Positions 24,924 through 34,261 are shown, counted from the stretch's first letter. The stretch: DNA of 64,000 nucleotides from Candidatus Saccharibacteria bacterium (GCA_016432585.1 CP066696.1:824113-888112), one strand, 5' to 3'. Numbers and translations are program-made. Notes: a model not told the origin generated them from the sequence alone.

Positions 24924-24975
24924 TCTACTTAAGCCCCAACCCACCATAAAATAGCCCACAACGCGCAGTTAAGCC

Positions 24976-25623
24976 CTACTGGTTGTAGCCCCAGTCCTTT
25001 TGCCACTGCATCATTTGAACAATTTCTTTACTCTGCGCTGCAACGATAGCCCTTGTCAGGTTTTTGACTTCTTGATGGTTGGCGTTTACTGTGCCGGGTG
25101 CCGCCATGTCAATTGCCGACTGGTGATGCATAATCATCTGTTCGATAAAAACCTTATCGAAATCATCACCTGTCTTACCCCTAAGTTCAGCCGCCATACC
25201 CTCCATCTCATCCATCATGCCCATTGCGCCATGGTCCATCATAGTATCACCGCTCGTCGACGGATAGCCCCACTCTTTTTGCCACGCCATCATCTCTGAA
25301 ATTTCTTTTTCTTGAGCCAAAATGATGTCATTCGCCATGTCCTTTAACTCTTGGTGCTTGGCATTTCTCTGAGCTAGTTTTGCCATATCAACAGCACCTT
25401 GGTGATGCGCTATCATATTAGCAATGAAGCTTCGGTCATATATCTCACCGGTCATTTCAGCGTACTGCCTATACATAGACGACGTCTTATCCACCTGACT
25501 ATCGGCAGCGGGCAGCTGGACACTTACACTTCTAAAAAGCGAGTCTCGATAAACGAACACAATAGTAGCCAGCGCCAATATTGCCACCACAATAACAGTT
25601 ATAATTTTAGTTTTTTTACTCAT
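24976..25623 (-). CDS. DUF305-family exported His/Met-rich protein
   Basis: About 215 residues from the ATG at 25623, which has GAGGAG 7 nt upstream. An N-terminal membrane anchor (about residues 5-25) precedes two copies of the DUF305 ferritin-like helical unit: MIAHHQGAVDMAKLA with a following MAWQKEWGY, and MIMHHQSAIDMA with MQWQKDWGY. A Met/His-rich linker (DTMMDHGAMGMMDEMEGM) joins them. DUF305 proteins are often found with copper-handling genes, and this one is the distal gene of the YHS/CopB/CsoR-type module, so extracellular metal binding is likely. Confidence 0.82.
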   Translation of the reverse strand: MSKKTKIITVIVVAILALATIVFVYRDSLFRSVSVQLPAADSQVDKTSSMYRQYAEMTGEIYDRSFIANMIAHHQGAVDMAKLAQRNAKHQELKDMANDIILAQEKEISEMMAWQKEWGYPSTSGDTMMDHGAMGMMDEMEGMAAELRGKTGDDFDKVFIEQMIMHHQSAIDMAAPGTVNANHQEVKNLTRAIVAAQSKEIVQMMQWQKDWGYNQ

Positions 25624-25672
25624 CGCAAAACTCCTCAAGATTATTCATTAGTTACTTCTAAAGTAGTAAATC

Positions 25673-26044
25673 TCAAGCGCGAAAAACGGCAAAAGCGATA
25701 TAGGCCGAAAGACCGCCCGGTGGCGGTTCTCGTTCTATTGCCAAGTGAGCTTCTTGACTATGCTGCTTTTCAAGAGCAGCCAGTGACGATGATTGGAATT
25801 GTATATAAAACGGTGGTTGAGGCTCATCGTCATCATTCTCGTCAGTTTCCCTAAGATAGTCGTCTTTGCCTGGCGCCGTTAAAGCACAGGCCGTGAGGCA
25901 GCTCGACAATGAACTCACGTCGTGTTTTACGCCACCCGGTACATGACTCGTTTGCGGAAAGACGCATGCATGAACCCCAAAAGCATACACCATCAAAAGT
26001 GCTATCGAGAAGAATGAACCAACTTTTCGTAGCACCTGACTCAT
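25673..26044 (-). CDS. Small exported Cys/His protein of the metal module
   Basis: 123 residues with an N-terminal signal or anchor (FFSIALLMVYAFGVHACVFP), several Cys and His residues (HAC, SSCLTAC, KQHSQEAH) and an acidic patch (ETDENDDDEP). No family is recognised. It is placed between the YHS-oxidoreductase and DUF305 genes, so a role in extracytoplasmic metal handling is inferred. A TAAAAT -10 ends 7 nt before the ATG at 26044 without an SD, so it may also have a leaderless transcript; an in-frame ATG at 26052 is the alternative start. Confidence 0.6.
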   Translation of the reverse strand: MSQVLRKVGSFFSIALLMVYAFGVHACVFPQTSHVPGGVKHDVSSLSSCLTACALTAPGKDDYLRETDENDDDEPQPPFYIQFQSSSLAALEKQHSQEAHLAIEREPPPGGLSAYIAFAVFRA

Positions 26045-26081
26045 AATTACCATTTTACTGCATTTCTCATTATGAGTCGGG

Positions 26082-26996
26082 TTAGTAGGTATTTTCTGTA
26101 TAGTGCGGGAAAAAATCTTGATGGAGATCGCTCTCCGATAACCCCTCATCCATTAACGCCCGACCAAGCGCCTCAACCATTGGCTCTGGACCCGAAATAT
26201 AAATTTGCGACATCATAAAATCCGGCACAAGCTCTCTCAGCTTTTCAACATTAAGTTGCTCACCAATAACGTACCGCACAGAAAATTCCGAATGGCGCTT
26301 ACTGGCTTCATCAAACTCAGCCTTAAACGGCAGATCATCGGTTCGACCATTATAAATAAGGGTCGCCGAAACCGATTGTCCACTGCCAATACGCGCTTTT
26401 ATCATGCTGTAAAAAGGCGTAATACCTATACCACCGGCTACAAAAACAAGAGGATTTTCACTCTCTTGCCAGATGAAATCACCGTCTGGCCGTTCAATCA
26501 ACCGCACTTTTTCACTCACCGTTATTGCCGCCAACGCCTGCTTGAACGTCGTGCCGGTCACACGGGTAGTAATCTGAAGAAACCCGTCGCTCGGTGTCGA
26601 TGAAATCGTAAACCATCGCTTCGTACCTTCACTATCTGGGCTATCATGAGGAATTTCGACGCGGATAAACTGCCCAGGTATCCAAGACAACGGCCGATCC
26701 GACACAAAACGAAACGCCCATATATTATCGACAAGATGTTCTTTTTCTTTTAGCGTGAGACTACGAGCGTCGTGCGATTTATGAGCATATTTTTCAGGGT
26801 TTTCATCGAACAAATGAACGCAAGTACCGCAGCAAAAGTAAATTCGCTTACCGTTATAGTCCCTGAAGTGTTCCAGCTTTTCGGCTTCCGCCGTATCGAT
26901 GACATCGCCAGTTACCGGACAAAAAGCTAAGTGGTCGGGTGAAATGTCAGTCCGCTCCGTATCGAGATAGTGGTGTTTGTGTTCATTACTTTCCAT
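26082..26996 (-). CDS. YHS-domain / ferredoxin-reductase-type oxidoreductase fusion
   Basis: 304 residues in two parts. Residues about 25-70 form a YHS metal-binding domain with CPVTGDVID and FCCGTCVHLF. Residues about 80-304 form an FNR-like flavoenzyme: KRWFTISSTP (FAD-binding RxxS type), then GGIGITPFYSMI (NAD(P)H pyrophosphate binding) and ISGPEPMVEALG near the C-terminus. There is no 2Fe-2S domain, so the electron acceptor may be the metal held by the YHS domain. It sits 12 bp downstream of the CPH-type ATPase gene, with an AGAGAGG ribosome site. A role as NAD(P)H-dependent metal reductase feeding the exporter is inferred; the fusion is unusual. Confidence 0.85.
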   Translation of the reverse strand: MESNEHKHHYLDTERTDISPDHLAFCPVTGDVIDTAEAEKLEHFRDYNGKRIYFCCGTCVHLFDENPEKYAHKSHDARSLTLKEKEHLVDNIWAFRFVSDRPLSWIPGQFIRVEIPHDSPDSEGTKRWFTISSTPSDGFLQITTRVTGTTFKQALAAITVSEKVRLIERPDGDFIWQESENPLVFVAGGIGITPFYSMIKARIGSGQSVSATLIYNGRTDDLPFKAEFDEASKRHSEFSVRYVIGEQLNVEKLRELVPDFMMSQIYISGPEPMVEALGRALMDEGLSESDLHQDFFPHYTENTY

Positions 26997-27008
26997 AAAT
27001 ACCTCTCT

Positions 27009-29126
27009 TTATAATTTTACTCGTCGTAAAAGCTGTGCATTAATAGCAACGATTATCGTCGAGAGCGACATTAAAACCGCCCCGAGCGCCGGTGAAAGAA
27101 CAAAACCAAACGACCAAGCAACACCCGCCGCTAGCGGAATCGCCAACGCGTTATAACCCGTTGCCCATGCCAAGTTTTGGAGCATTTTACTGTACGTTCG
27201 CTTCGAAAGCGTTACGATTTTTGCCACGCCCCGCGGGTCGCTGCTAGCCAGGACGATTCCTGCTGATTCGATCGCAACGTCCGTGCCAGCGCCGATCGCA
27301 ATACCTACATTCGCCTGCGTCAGCGCAGGTGCATCGTTAACGCCATCACCAACCATTGCCACGCGGCTCCCGTCAGCTTGTAATTTTTTGACTGTTTCAG
27401 CCTTGTTCTCGGGTAACACCTCGGCAAAATATTCCTTAATGCCAAGTTCTTTAGCAACCCATGCCGCCACACCTTTGCTATCGCCCGTTAGCATCGCAAC
27501 TCGTTTACCCATGCCATGTAGCTGTGCAACCGCCTCTTTCGACTCTTCGCGAATAACATCGGCAAGCATAATCATCCCAAGTACATTTTTGTCTTCAATA
27601 ACATAGACTACTGTTTTTCCATCGTCCGAAGCCTCACTCGTTGTTTTTCGCAACTCACCATCAAGCTCAATTGCAAGCTCTTCTAGTAGTCGCGGCCCAC
27701 CAACGTACACATATTTTTCGTTCGCCTTAGCCCGTACACCACGGCCCGAGAGTGCCGAAAAGTTGGTAACGCGAGTTTCCGGTACATTTTGGTCGCGCGC
27801 ATACCGAACGATCGCCATAGCGATCGCGTGCTCCGATTCACTCTCCAGAGCCGCAGCAAGGCTTACTACCCGGCTCTTATCTTTGGCGACAATATCAACG
27901 ACACCCTGCTCACCTTTCGTTAGCGTGCCGGTTTTATCAAACAAAACGACGTCGATATTTCGCGCCGATTCCAGCGCCGTGCGTTCACGCACCAGTAAGC
28001 CTTTTTTAGCGGCAAGCGTTGTCGAGATAGCCGTGACGAGTGGAATCGCAAGACCGAGGGCATGAGGACAGGCAATTACCAGTACCGTCACAACACGTTC
28101 AAAAATAAACCCCGCCGATTCGCCGGCCCACCACCAGCCAATCGCCGTCAATAATGCCGCACCAAGCGCAATGAATGTAAGATAAAACGCCGCTCTGTCT
28201 GCTAAAATTTGCGTTTTTGATCTGCTCGTCTGAGCTTCCTCGACAAGTTTCATAATACCCGCAAGCGCCGTATCACCACCAATTTTTGTTATTTCAATAG
28301 TCAACGCTCCACTAGTGTTGATCGTGCCCCCAATAACTTCGGCGCCAACAACCTTTTTCACCCGCTTCGACTCACCCGTTAGCATCGACTCATTAACCTC
28401 AGACTCGCCCTTAACAACTTTTCCATCGACCGGCACCGCCCCACCAGGACGCACCAATACCACGTCGCCCACCTTCAACTCTTTTATGGTGACCGTTTGG
28501 CTTTTGCCATTTTTTACCAGCTCCGCCTCATCGGGAAGCAATTTTGCCAGCTCATTAAGAGCACCTTGGGCGTTTTCAACCGACGCCATCTCGAGCCAAT
28601 GACCGAGCAACATGATCGTCACTAGCGTTGCAAGCTCCCACCAAAAATCCATGCCACTCACCAGCCTAAGCGTTACGAGCGCACTATAAATAAATGCGAC
28701 GGTAATTGCCATAGAGATTAGGGTCATCATGCCCGGCTGGCGTGCCGCAATCTCTGCCTTGGCACCTTTTAGGAACACTAAACCGCCATAGAAAAAGATA
28801 AGTGTCCCAAATACAGCTGGGATATATTCGCTACCCGAAAACATCAACTCAAAACCAAGCCACCCCTGAACAGTATGCGAAAATAGCAAAGCCGGAACTG
28901 TAAAAAGTAAGCTCAGCCAAAACTTATTCTTAAACATATTGGGGCTGTGCCCAGCATGCTTGTCGTGTTCGCGATGCTCTGAACTAACACTAATTTTCTC
29001 CAGCGCCATGTGACATTTTGGACACACGCCAGGCTTGTCTGATACTACCCCAGGATGCATAGGGCAAGCATACTTCACCTTCGTCTGTTCATTTATCTCG
29101 CCGCCATCGTGTCCGTGGTGTTCCAT
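27009..29126 (-). CDS. copB: P1B-type heavy-metal ATPase, CPH class (CopB-like)
   Basis: 705 residues. The N-terminus has a heavy-metal-binding unit YACPMHPGVVSDKPGVCPKC. The membrane part contains CPHALGLAIPL, the CPH motif of CopB-type copper or silver pumps. Cytosolic domains show MLTGESKRVKK (actuator), FDKTGTLTKG (phosphorylation) and GDGVNDAPAL (hinge). It exports Cu or Ag, using ATP, across the cell membrane. Its ATG overlaps the repressor stop by 1 bp and has AGGAG upstream, so it is under the operator at 29419-29435. The metal is inferred from the CPH motif and was not tested. Confidence 0.92.
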   Translation of the reverse strand: MEHHGHDGGEINEQTKVKYACPMHPGVVSDKPGVCPKCHMALEKISVSSEHREHDKHAGHSPNMFKNKFWLSLLFTVPALLFSHTVQGWLGFELMFSGSEYIPAVFGTLIFFYGGLVFLKGAKAEIAARQPGMMTLISMAITVAFIYSALVTLRLVSGMDFWWELATLVTIMLLGHWLEMASVENAQGALNELAKLLPDEAELVKNGKSQTVTIKELKVGDVVLVRPGGAVPVDGKVVKGESEVNESMLTGESKRVKKVVGAEVIGGTINTSGALTIEITKIGGDTALAGIMKLVEEAQTSRSKTQILADRAAFYLTFIALGAALLTAIGWWWAGESAGFIFERVVTVLVIACPHALGLAIPLVTAISTTLAAKKGLLVRERTALESARNIDVVLFDKTGTLTKGEQGVVDIVAKDKSRVVSLAAALESESEHAIAMAIVRYARDQNVPETRVTNFSALSGRGVRAKANEKYVYVGGPRLLEELAIELDGELRKTTSEASDDGKTVVYVIEDKNVLGMIMLADVIREESKEAVAQLHGMGKRVAMLTGDSKGVAAWVAKELGIKEYFAEVLPENKAETVKKLQADGSRVAMVGDGVNDAPALTQANVGIAIGAGTDVAIESAGIVLASSDPRGVAKIVTLSKRTYSKMLQNLAWATGYNALAIPLAAGVAWSFGFVLSPALGAVLMSLSTIIVAINAQLLRRVKL

Positions 29127-29407
29127 TACCTACTCCTTATATTATTTAGCTCATACAACTGCGAGAGTTCGGCCAATGCTTTCTTTCTTTGCGTTTCATC
29201 TCCCGAAGCCATCATTTCCTGGATATGTGTCGCGATATGGTTCTCAAGCACGAGCTTGTTCAGCGATGCAAGCGACTTTTGAATAGCCAAGCTCTGCGTT
29301 AAAATGTCCATGCAGTACGCATCCTCATTGATCTGTTTTTGCAAACCCTTAAACTGACCTTCTATAATCTTCGCCCTGTGTACTGCTCGTTCTTTGACCG
29401 TCTTCAT
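29126..29407 (-). CDS. CsoR/RcnR-family metal-responsive repressor
   Basis: 93-residue all-helical tetrameric repressor: KIIEGQFKGLQKQINEDAYC on helices 1-2, then LNKLVLENHIATHIQE. The metal residues read Cys in DAYCMDIL and His-x3-His in NHIATHI. Copper CsoR proteins carry Cys-His-Cys here; this one matches the Cys-His-His of nickel/cobalt RcnR more closely, although it sits with a CPH-type ATPase. The ATG is 6 nt after a TATACT -10 and has no SD. The repressor should bind the GC-tract palindrome inside its own promoter and release it on metal binding. Confidence 0.88.
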   Translation of the reverse strand: MKTVKERAVHRAKIIEGQFKGLQKQINEDAYCMDILTQSLAIQKSLASLNKLVLENHIATHIQEMMASGDETQRKKALAELSQLYELNNIRSR

Positions 29408-29413
29408 AAGACA

Positions 29414-29443
29414 AGTATATACCCCCAGGGGGTATTATGGCAA
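29414..29443 (-). promoter_or_regulatory. Metal-module promoter with operator inside the spacer
   Basis: Minus strand: TTGCCA (29438-29443), 18-bp spacer, TATACT (29414-29419). Within the spacer lies the perfect palindrome ATACCCCC-A-GGGGGTAT (29419-29435), the G/C-tract type bound by CsoR/RcnR proteins. Repressor binding would block polymerase directly. Confidence 0.85.
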
Positions 29444-29484
29444 TACTATTAAAATAACAAAGCCATCTCTGTTATACTGATACT

Positions 29485-30564
29485 ATGAGTTCACTTCAAA
29501 TTGCGATCGTCGGGCTACCGAATGTCGGTAAATCCACCTTATTTAATGCCCTTACCAACAACAGTATATTGGCTGCTAACTACCCTTTTGCCACTATCGA
29601 GCCAAACACAGGTATCGTACCTGTGCCAGATTCGCGCCTGCAAAAACTTGCCGATATTTACGGCAGTCAAAAAATTCTTCCCGCAACGGTAACTTTTGTT
29701 GATATTGCCGGTCTTGTTGCCGGCGCAAGCAAGGGCGAAGGCTTGGGCAACAAATTTCTCGCGAACATTCGTCAGTGCGACGCGATCATTCATATTGTGC
29801 GCGCATTCGAAAACGACGATATCGTTCACGTTGCAAACCGTATTCACCCTGCAAACGACATCAGCGTTATCAACACCGAGCTTATCCTTGCCGACCTCCA
29901 GACAATCGACAGTCACCTGCCTAAGATGATCAAAGAAGCCAAAGCAAAGCCCGCGCTACGCCCTGCAATTGAATACGTTCAGTCTCTGCGCGAAATTCTT
30001 GAGTCTGACAAGCCGCTTTCAAGCCTCCCGTCACTGAATCACGAGTATATCGCCGAGCTGCACCTCCTTACGGCAAAGCCAGTTATCTACGCATTTAATG
30101 TCGACGAAGACACGCTTTCAAACGATACCCGCAAAGCTGAACTAAGCGAGTTAGTTGCGCCAAACAAAGCCGTGTTCGTATGCGCCAAACTAGAAGACGA
30201 ACTAAAAGGTCTTAATTCGGCCGACGCCGAAGAACTACTGCAAAGCTACGGTGTTACCGAAACAGGCCTTAGCCAACTTATAAACGCAGCTTACGATACG
30301 CTTGGCCTACAAAGCTACCTTACCGCCGGTCCAAAAGAAGTCCGTGCCTGGACAATTAAAAAAGGCTCCACCGCTCCGCAAGCTGCCGGTGTTATTCACA
30401 CCGATTTCGAGCGAGGGTTCATTGCCGCGCAAGTGGTAGATTTCGATGACCTCGTTGAAGCTGGTTCTGAAAACGCAGCTAAATCCGCCGGCAAAATGCG
30501 CACCGAGGGAAAAGAATACGTTATGCAGCCCGGTGATATTGTTGAATTTAGATTTAACGTTTAA
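29485..30564 (+). CDS. ychF: Ribosome-associated GTPase/ATPase YchF
   Basis: 359 residues, family-typical. It has G1 [15 protein letters not shown]3 [20 protein letters not shown], an altered G4 consistent with ATP preference in this family, and a C-terminal TGS domain ([22 protein letters not shown], ending GDIVEFRF). It binds ribosomes and takes part in stress and translation control. A TATACT -10 ends 6 nt before the ATG and no SD is present, indicating a leaderless transcript. Its end overlaps the converging kinase gene by 11 bp. Confidence 0.95.
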   Translation: MSSLQIAIVGLPNVGKSTLFNALTNNSILAANYPFATIEPNTGIVPVPDSRLQKLADIYGSQKILPATVTFVDIAGLVAGASKGEGLGNKFLANIRQCDAIIHIVRAFENDDIVHVANRIHPANDISVINTELILADLQTIDSHLPKMIKEAKAKPALRPAIEYVQSLREILESDKPLSSLPSLNHEYIAELHLLTAKPVIYAFNVDEDTLSNDTRKAELSELVAPNKAVFVCAKLEDELKGLNSADAEELLQSYGVTETGLSQLINAAYDTLGLQSYLTAGPKEVRAWTIKKGSTAPQAAGVIHTDFERGFIAAQVVDFDDLVEAGSENAAKSAGKMRTEGKEYVMQPGDIVEFRFNV

Positions 30565-31087
30565 TCTTGCAAATGGAAAGAATTTCGTCGACTACCTCGT
30601 TTAGCGGGCGCGTCGAATCAACAATCTGCGCGCCAAGCTTCACGTAGGCTTCTTCGGCGGTCTCCTGCCACTCTAGTACGTCACGAAGCTCGTGATCGAG
30701 CTTACCGTAGCTATTATTAGGCCTGTCACGCAGTCTTTGAACAAGCGTTGCTTTGTTAATCGACAAAGCAATCACTTGTGAAAATAAACCCCAAAACTCA
30801 TCATCATTCGAAACGACGCCACACAAAAATATGGGCTTGTCCTTTGCACGATCACGAAGCTCTTCAACCGCCTCCCGCGGCACCTTCCACGAGTGTGCTC
30901 TGCGCCATTGCTCCGTTCGCACGCTCGACGGAACGTCATTTCCTACGTTCTCGCCTGTTTCGTTGTGGTAAAAGGCAGCAAGATTATCCTCGTCGGTGCC
31001 AAACGCCTCAAAACCTCGTCGGCGTAGCTCATCTTTTATAGTGCTTTTGCCAGCGCCGGCTATGCCCGTTATGTAAATCAATGACAT
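30554..31087 (-). CDS. P-loop nucleotide kinase-like protein
   Basis: 177 residues. Walker A GIAGAGKST near residues 8-16 and a LID-like RLRDRPNNSYGKLDHE region resemble the adenylate/shikimate kinase group. The substrate is not evident. The ATG overlaps the tlyA stop (TAATG), so it belongs to the serine-hydrolase - tlyA - kinase operon. It resembles the short AAA-type kinases commonly annotated only as hypothetical P-loop proteins. Confidence 0.75.
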   Translation of the reverse strand: MSLIYITGIAGAGKSTIKDELRRRGFEAFGTDEDNLAAFYHNETGENVGNDVPSSVRTEQWRRAHSWKVPREAVEELRDRAKDKPIFLCGVVSNDDEFWGLFSQVIALSINKATLVQRLRDRPNNSYGKLDHELRDVLEWQETAEEAYVKLGAQIVDSTRPLNEVVDEILSICKIKR

Positions 31088-31815
31088 TATTTCTTTACCT
31101 TTTCTAGCAGATAAAATCGTTCTTGATTACCCTTCGCACCCGAAACGTCGCTGTCTCGCTTGTCTTTTACTACAAAATACTCACGCGACCAGTTCTCGAA
31201 ATCGCGCAGAATCTGACGTCGCACGGCATCGTTTTTTATGATACCCTTATTCGTTTGGTCTCTGCCCGCCTCAAACTGTGGCTTTAACATCGCAGCAATC
31301 TGCGTTGTATCCTTTACTAAAAAATTAGCAAGGTGCGGCAGAATTTCGCGCAGGCTAATAAACGAAACGTCGATAACAATAATATCCGGCTTGTCGTCGG
31401 GCAGGTAAAAATCGCGGATATCCGTTTTTTCGTGAAGCTCGATTTTTGGGTTACCTCGAAGGCTCGGGTGAAGCTGCTCGGTACCTACATCTACCGCGTA
31501 CACTTTTTGTGCGCCGTTTCGCAAAGCATAGTCGGTAAATCCGCCCGTGCTACTCCCCACATCTAGCACTGTTTTGCCGCGAAAATCCAGGTGCAGTAAT
31601 TTTGCAACGCTTTCTAGCTTAAGCCCCGCCCGGCTAACATATTGTTCTTTGGCGGTCATTTTAATTGCCGCGTCTTCTCGAACAAAATGTCCAGGCTTGG
31701 TAATTACCGTGCCGTCCACCGTCACTTTCCCTAGTTTTACCCAGGTTTCGGCTTGCGAGCGGCTTGTGGCAAGCCCGCGCTTTGTCAGTTCAATATCGAG
31801 TCGCTGTTTTGTCAT
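31087..31815 (-). CDS. tlyA: TlyA-family rRNA 2'-O-methyltransferase
   Basis: 242 residues from the ATG at 31815. An N-terminal S4 RNA-binding domain (RLDIELTKRGLATSRSQAET) is followed by an FtsJ-like methyltransferase with VLDVGSSTGGFTDYAL as the AdoMet site, VYAVDVGTEQL and IIVIDVSFISLREILP. Homologues methylate ribose in 16S and/or 23S rRNA. The start ATG overlaps the stop of the upstream serine-hydrolase gene (ATGA), which favours this start over longer versions. Confidence 0.9.
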   Translation of the reverse strand: MTKQRLDIELTKRGLATSRSQAETWVKLGKVTVDGTVITKPGHFVREDAAIKMTAKEQYVSRAGLKLESVAKLLHLDFRGKTVLDVGSSTGGFTDYALRNGAQKVYAVDVGTEQLHPSLRGNPKIELHEKTDIRDFYLPDDKPDIIVIDVSFISLREILPHLANFLVKDTTQIAAMLKPQFEAGRDQTNKGIIKNDAVRRQILRDFENWSREYFVVKDKRDSDVSGAKGNQERFYLLEKVKK

Positions 31816-33599
31816 GGGTACATTATTCTTTCTACTTCGCGGGTCACCGCGGCAATTGCGGCGTATGATTGGCCTTTTGTCATTACTGTCATGATATACG
31901 TGCCGCGTTTGTGCTGCACAATTCCAGTATCGTGCACGTAATCCCACAGAAACCCTACTTTATCATGAACCACCCCTGTACTACCAGTAGGAATGCCGTA
32001 TCGGTATGGGTGACGCCCCAATGAGTCTAGCAGGCGCGCACGATTTGCCCCACTTACAAGCGATCCATTATTAAGGCCGGTCATATATTTTGTTAAGTCT
32101 GCGGCGGTCGTTTGGTTTGCACCACCAGTTGTAAATGACGTCCCCTTACTAAAACCACGCGCATAAATAAATTTATTAATATACTCGCGTCCAAACATGG
32201 CAATCCATTTCTCGGCACATGGGTTTGTCGAGGCGACGGTCATACGTTCAAAACAACCAGCAACGGTCGTATCGAGCATAGGGTCAGTCCATTTGATTTC
32301 ACCTTTGTCGATACGGTCAAACAGCACAAGCGCCAAAAACAACTTGTACGTGCTCGCGCTTGGGATACTTTCGGTCGCCCGCGCGTTAACTTTCCACTTC
32401 TCGCCGGTAAGTTGCTGAATCGAGATGTGCATATTGCGCGTCCGTGCCGTGTCGTTTGCATACGCCTGAAGTCCCGCTTCGGTGGCGGTGTACTTGCTAT
32501 TATAAATAACGCTCGGCTTCAAAGTTATAAACGACGCCGTTAGCTTGATCTCCTTTGGCTCCGCCTTCAAAAGCGCAGCACTCAACTCTTTTATAAGCGC
32601 ATCGCTATTTATTGCCCGGCCAGACTTGCCTGTCGTACGCCCCGTTTCGCGGCCGTCAACAATTGTGATATTCGTTTGCCCCGCAGCTGTTCCAACTTTT
32701 TTATTCAACCCCGCGATATACGATTTAACCTTCAGCTTGTCTACCTTTAGTGTCACCTGCCCTTTTTTATCAGTACTGAGCAATATCCACGACGCCACTT
32801 CGTCTTTGCTTGGCAAAAAACGTTCGTTATCAGCCGTAATGGCAACCGTGTGAGCCAATGCCGCCTCTGCCTGGCCACGTACCTGCTCTAAGTCTTCCGA
32901 TCCCAGTTCGGCAGGCACGCGCTCTGCAGGCACCGAAATAACCGTCGTGCGCCCTAGAATAATCGGCGCAACGCTTACTACCTCTAAAAGCTCTTTACTT
33001 GAGACTTCGCTCCCCTCAACCGCCTCCGACGCGACAACTCGTCCTTTATCAAGAGCAAGCCGTGCATTCGTTGGCGCAAAGCTCAGTTCCTTACTTACCG
33101 TATCAATAAACTTTGTAAATTGAGCGCTCGTAAAATACAGATCAGCTGTCGAGATTTGCGCGGGCTGCCACAAAATAGACCCCGGAATAAACCGTTGCCA
33201 TAACTCGTAATCACGCATTCTTGTTATCATTCGCTCCGTGTCAGGCTCGGCACCAACCGTTTTTATATCAAACTCTTCCGTTTTATCCGCGCCCACAACA
33301 AGTTTTATCCGTGAACTATTGAACGCTTCTTCAATAGCCTTTGCCGATTCGTCGTACGTCGCAAACGGCAGTGTTTTACCAGGTATACTTGCAAGCGGCA
33401 ACGCCCTATCACGCGGATATGCAAGCTGAACCCCCACGATCAAAACAAGAACAACGCCAAGAATCCACAAAAACACCCTGTGGTGCTTTTTCTGTGGCAC
33501 ATACGGCCCATAATGCACGGCAAAACGAGCCCTCAGTGTTTGATTGGTTTTACTCTGTTGGGGTTTTTCTTTTTTTGCAGCTTTTTTAGCTGTAACCAT
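31812..33599 (-). CDS. Anchored class A beta-lactamase-fold serine hydrolase with VanW/PG-binding region
   Basis: 595 residues. A basic N-terminus and one membrane helix (about residues 42-62) lead to an extracytoplasmic region resembling PG_binding_4 / VanW-type domains (residues about 90-370). The C-terminal third is a class A beta-lactamase fold: SASTYK (SxxK near residue 413), STN (the SDN position) and DKVG (KxG). It may act on peptidoglycan or peptides; antibiotic hydrolysis cannot be claimed. TACAAT ends 6 nt before the ATG, without an SD, so the operon message is probably leaderless. Confidence 0.8.
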   Translation of the reverse strand: MVTAKKAAKKEKPQQSKTNQTLRARFAVHYGPYVPQKKHHRVFLWILGVVLVLIVGVQLAYPRDRALPLASIPGKTLPFATYDESAKAIEEAFNSSRIKLVVGADKTEEFDIKTVGAEPDTERMITRMRDYELWQRFIPGSILWQPAQISTADLYFTSAQFTKFIDTVSKELSFAPTNARLALDKGRVVASEAVEGSEVSSKELLEVVSVAPIILGRTTVISVPAERVPAELGSEDLEQVRGQAEAALAHTVAITADNERFLPSKDEVASWILLSTDKKGQVTLKVDKLKVKSYIAGLNKKVGTAAGQTNITIVDGRETGRTTGKSGRAINSDALIKELSAALLKAEPKEIKLTASFITLKPSVIYNSKYTATEAGLQAYANDTARTRNMHISIQQLTGEKWKVNARATESIPSASTYKLFLALVLFDRIDKGEIKWTDPMLDTTVAGCFERMTVASTNPCAEKWIAMFGREYINKFIYARGFSKGTSFTTGGANQTTAADLTKYMTGLNNGSLVSGANRARLLDSLGRHPYRYGIPTGSTGVVHDKVGFLWDYVHDTGIVQHKRGTYIMTVMTKGQSYAAIAAVTREVERIMYP

Positions 33600-33621
33600 A
33601 ACCCCATTGTAACACTAGCGA

Positions 33622-34182
33622 TTATTTTTTACGTTCGCGATATTCGCCGGTAGTTGTATCAACAGATATAATGTCGCCTGTCTTAATAAATGCTGGAACT
33701 TTTACAACTAGCCCAGTTTCAAGCGTCGCGTCTTTTAGGACACTACTTGTCGTGTCACCCTTTACGACATCTTCAGAATACGTCACCTCTAGGTAAACAT
33801 TCTTCGAAAGTTCAACGTTAATAACACGGTCGCCAAAGAATTGCAGGCTAAGCATGTCACCCTCTTTTAGGTAGCTTGCGGCCGTATCAACAATATCCGC
33901 ACCAAGCTCAAATTGCTCGAACGTCTCTGGGTCCATAAAGAAAAAGTTATCGGCATCGGCGTACAAATACTGAACAGTTTTGTTGCTCACCTCGGCACGC
34001 TCAATTTTATCCTGGCCTTTAAAGGTCTTAGGAATAACACTACCATCGATAAGGTTTTTCAACTTAACGTTCACGATACTTCCGCCGCGGCCCATTACCT
34101 TTTGCGAATACTCGATAACGCGAAATGGCTTGCCGTCAATTTGGCAAACAACGCCTTTTTTTAGATCTGTTGGCTGATACAT
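33622..34182 (-). CDS. efp: Translation elongation factor P
   Basis: 186 residues in three beta-barrel domains (KOW-like, OB, C-terminal SVLKDATLETGLVVKVPAFI). It relieves ribosome stalling at proline runs. The modification loop reads KVMGRGGS, with arginine at position 32 rather than lysine. Arg32 is the residue rhamnosylated by EarP in some bacteria; earP is not in the window. The ATG at 34182 has AGGAG upstream, and a shorter or longer start is not supported. It follows rpsR by 79 bp. Confidence 0.94.
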   Translation of the reverse strand: MYQPTDLKKGVVCQIDGKPFRVIEYSQKVMGRGGSIVNVKLKNLIDGSVIPKTFKGQDKIERAEVSNKTVQYLYADADNFFFMDPETFEQFELGADIVDTAASYLKEGDMLSLQFFGDRVINVELSKNVYLEVTYSEDVVKGDTTSSVLKDATLETGLVVKVPAFIKTGDIISVDTTTGEYRERKK

Positions 34183-34261
34183 AATAAATCTCCTAGGGTA
34201 ATTGGTGTTTAGAAATGCTTCGCAGCGCACAAAACTTATGCGCTGCAGAGTTTTCTAAATG

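Noticed and set aside
31812-33599. Antibiotic-resistance beta-lactamase
   Set aside because: The class A fold is only the C-terminal third of a membrane-anchored, peptidoglycan-binding-like protein; the active-site neighbours differ from known resistance enzymes.
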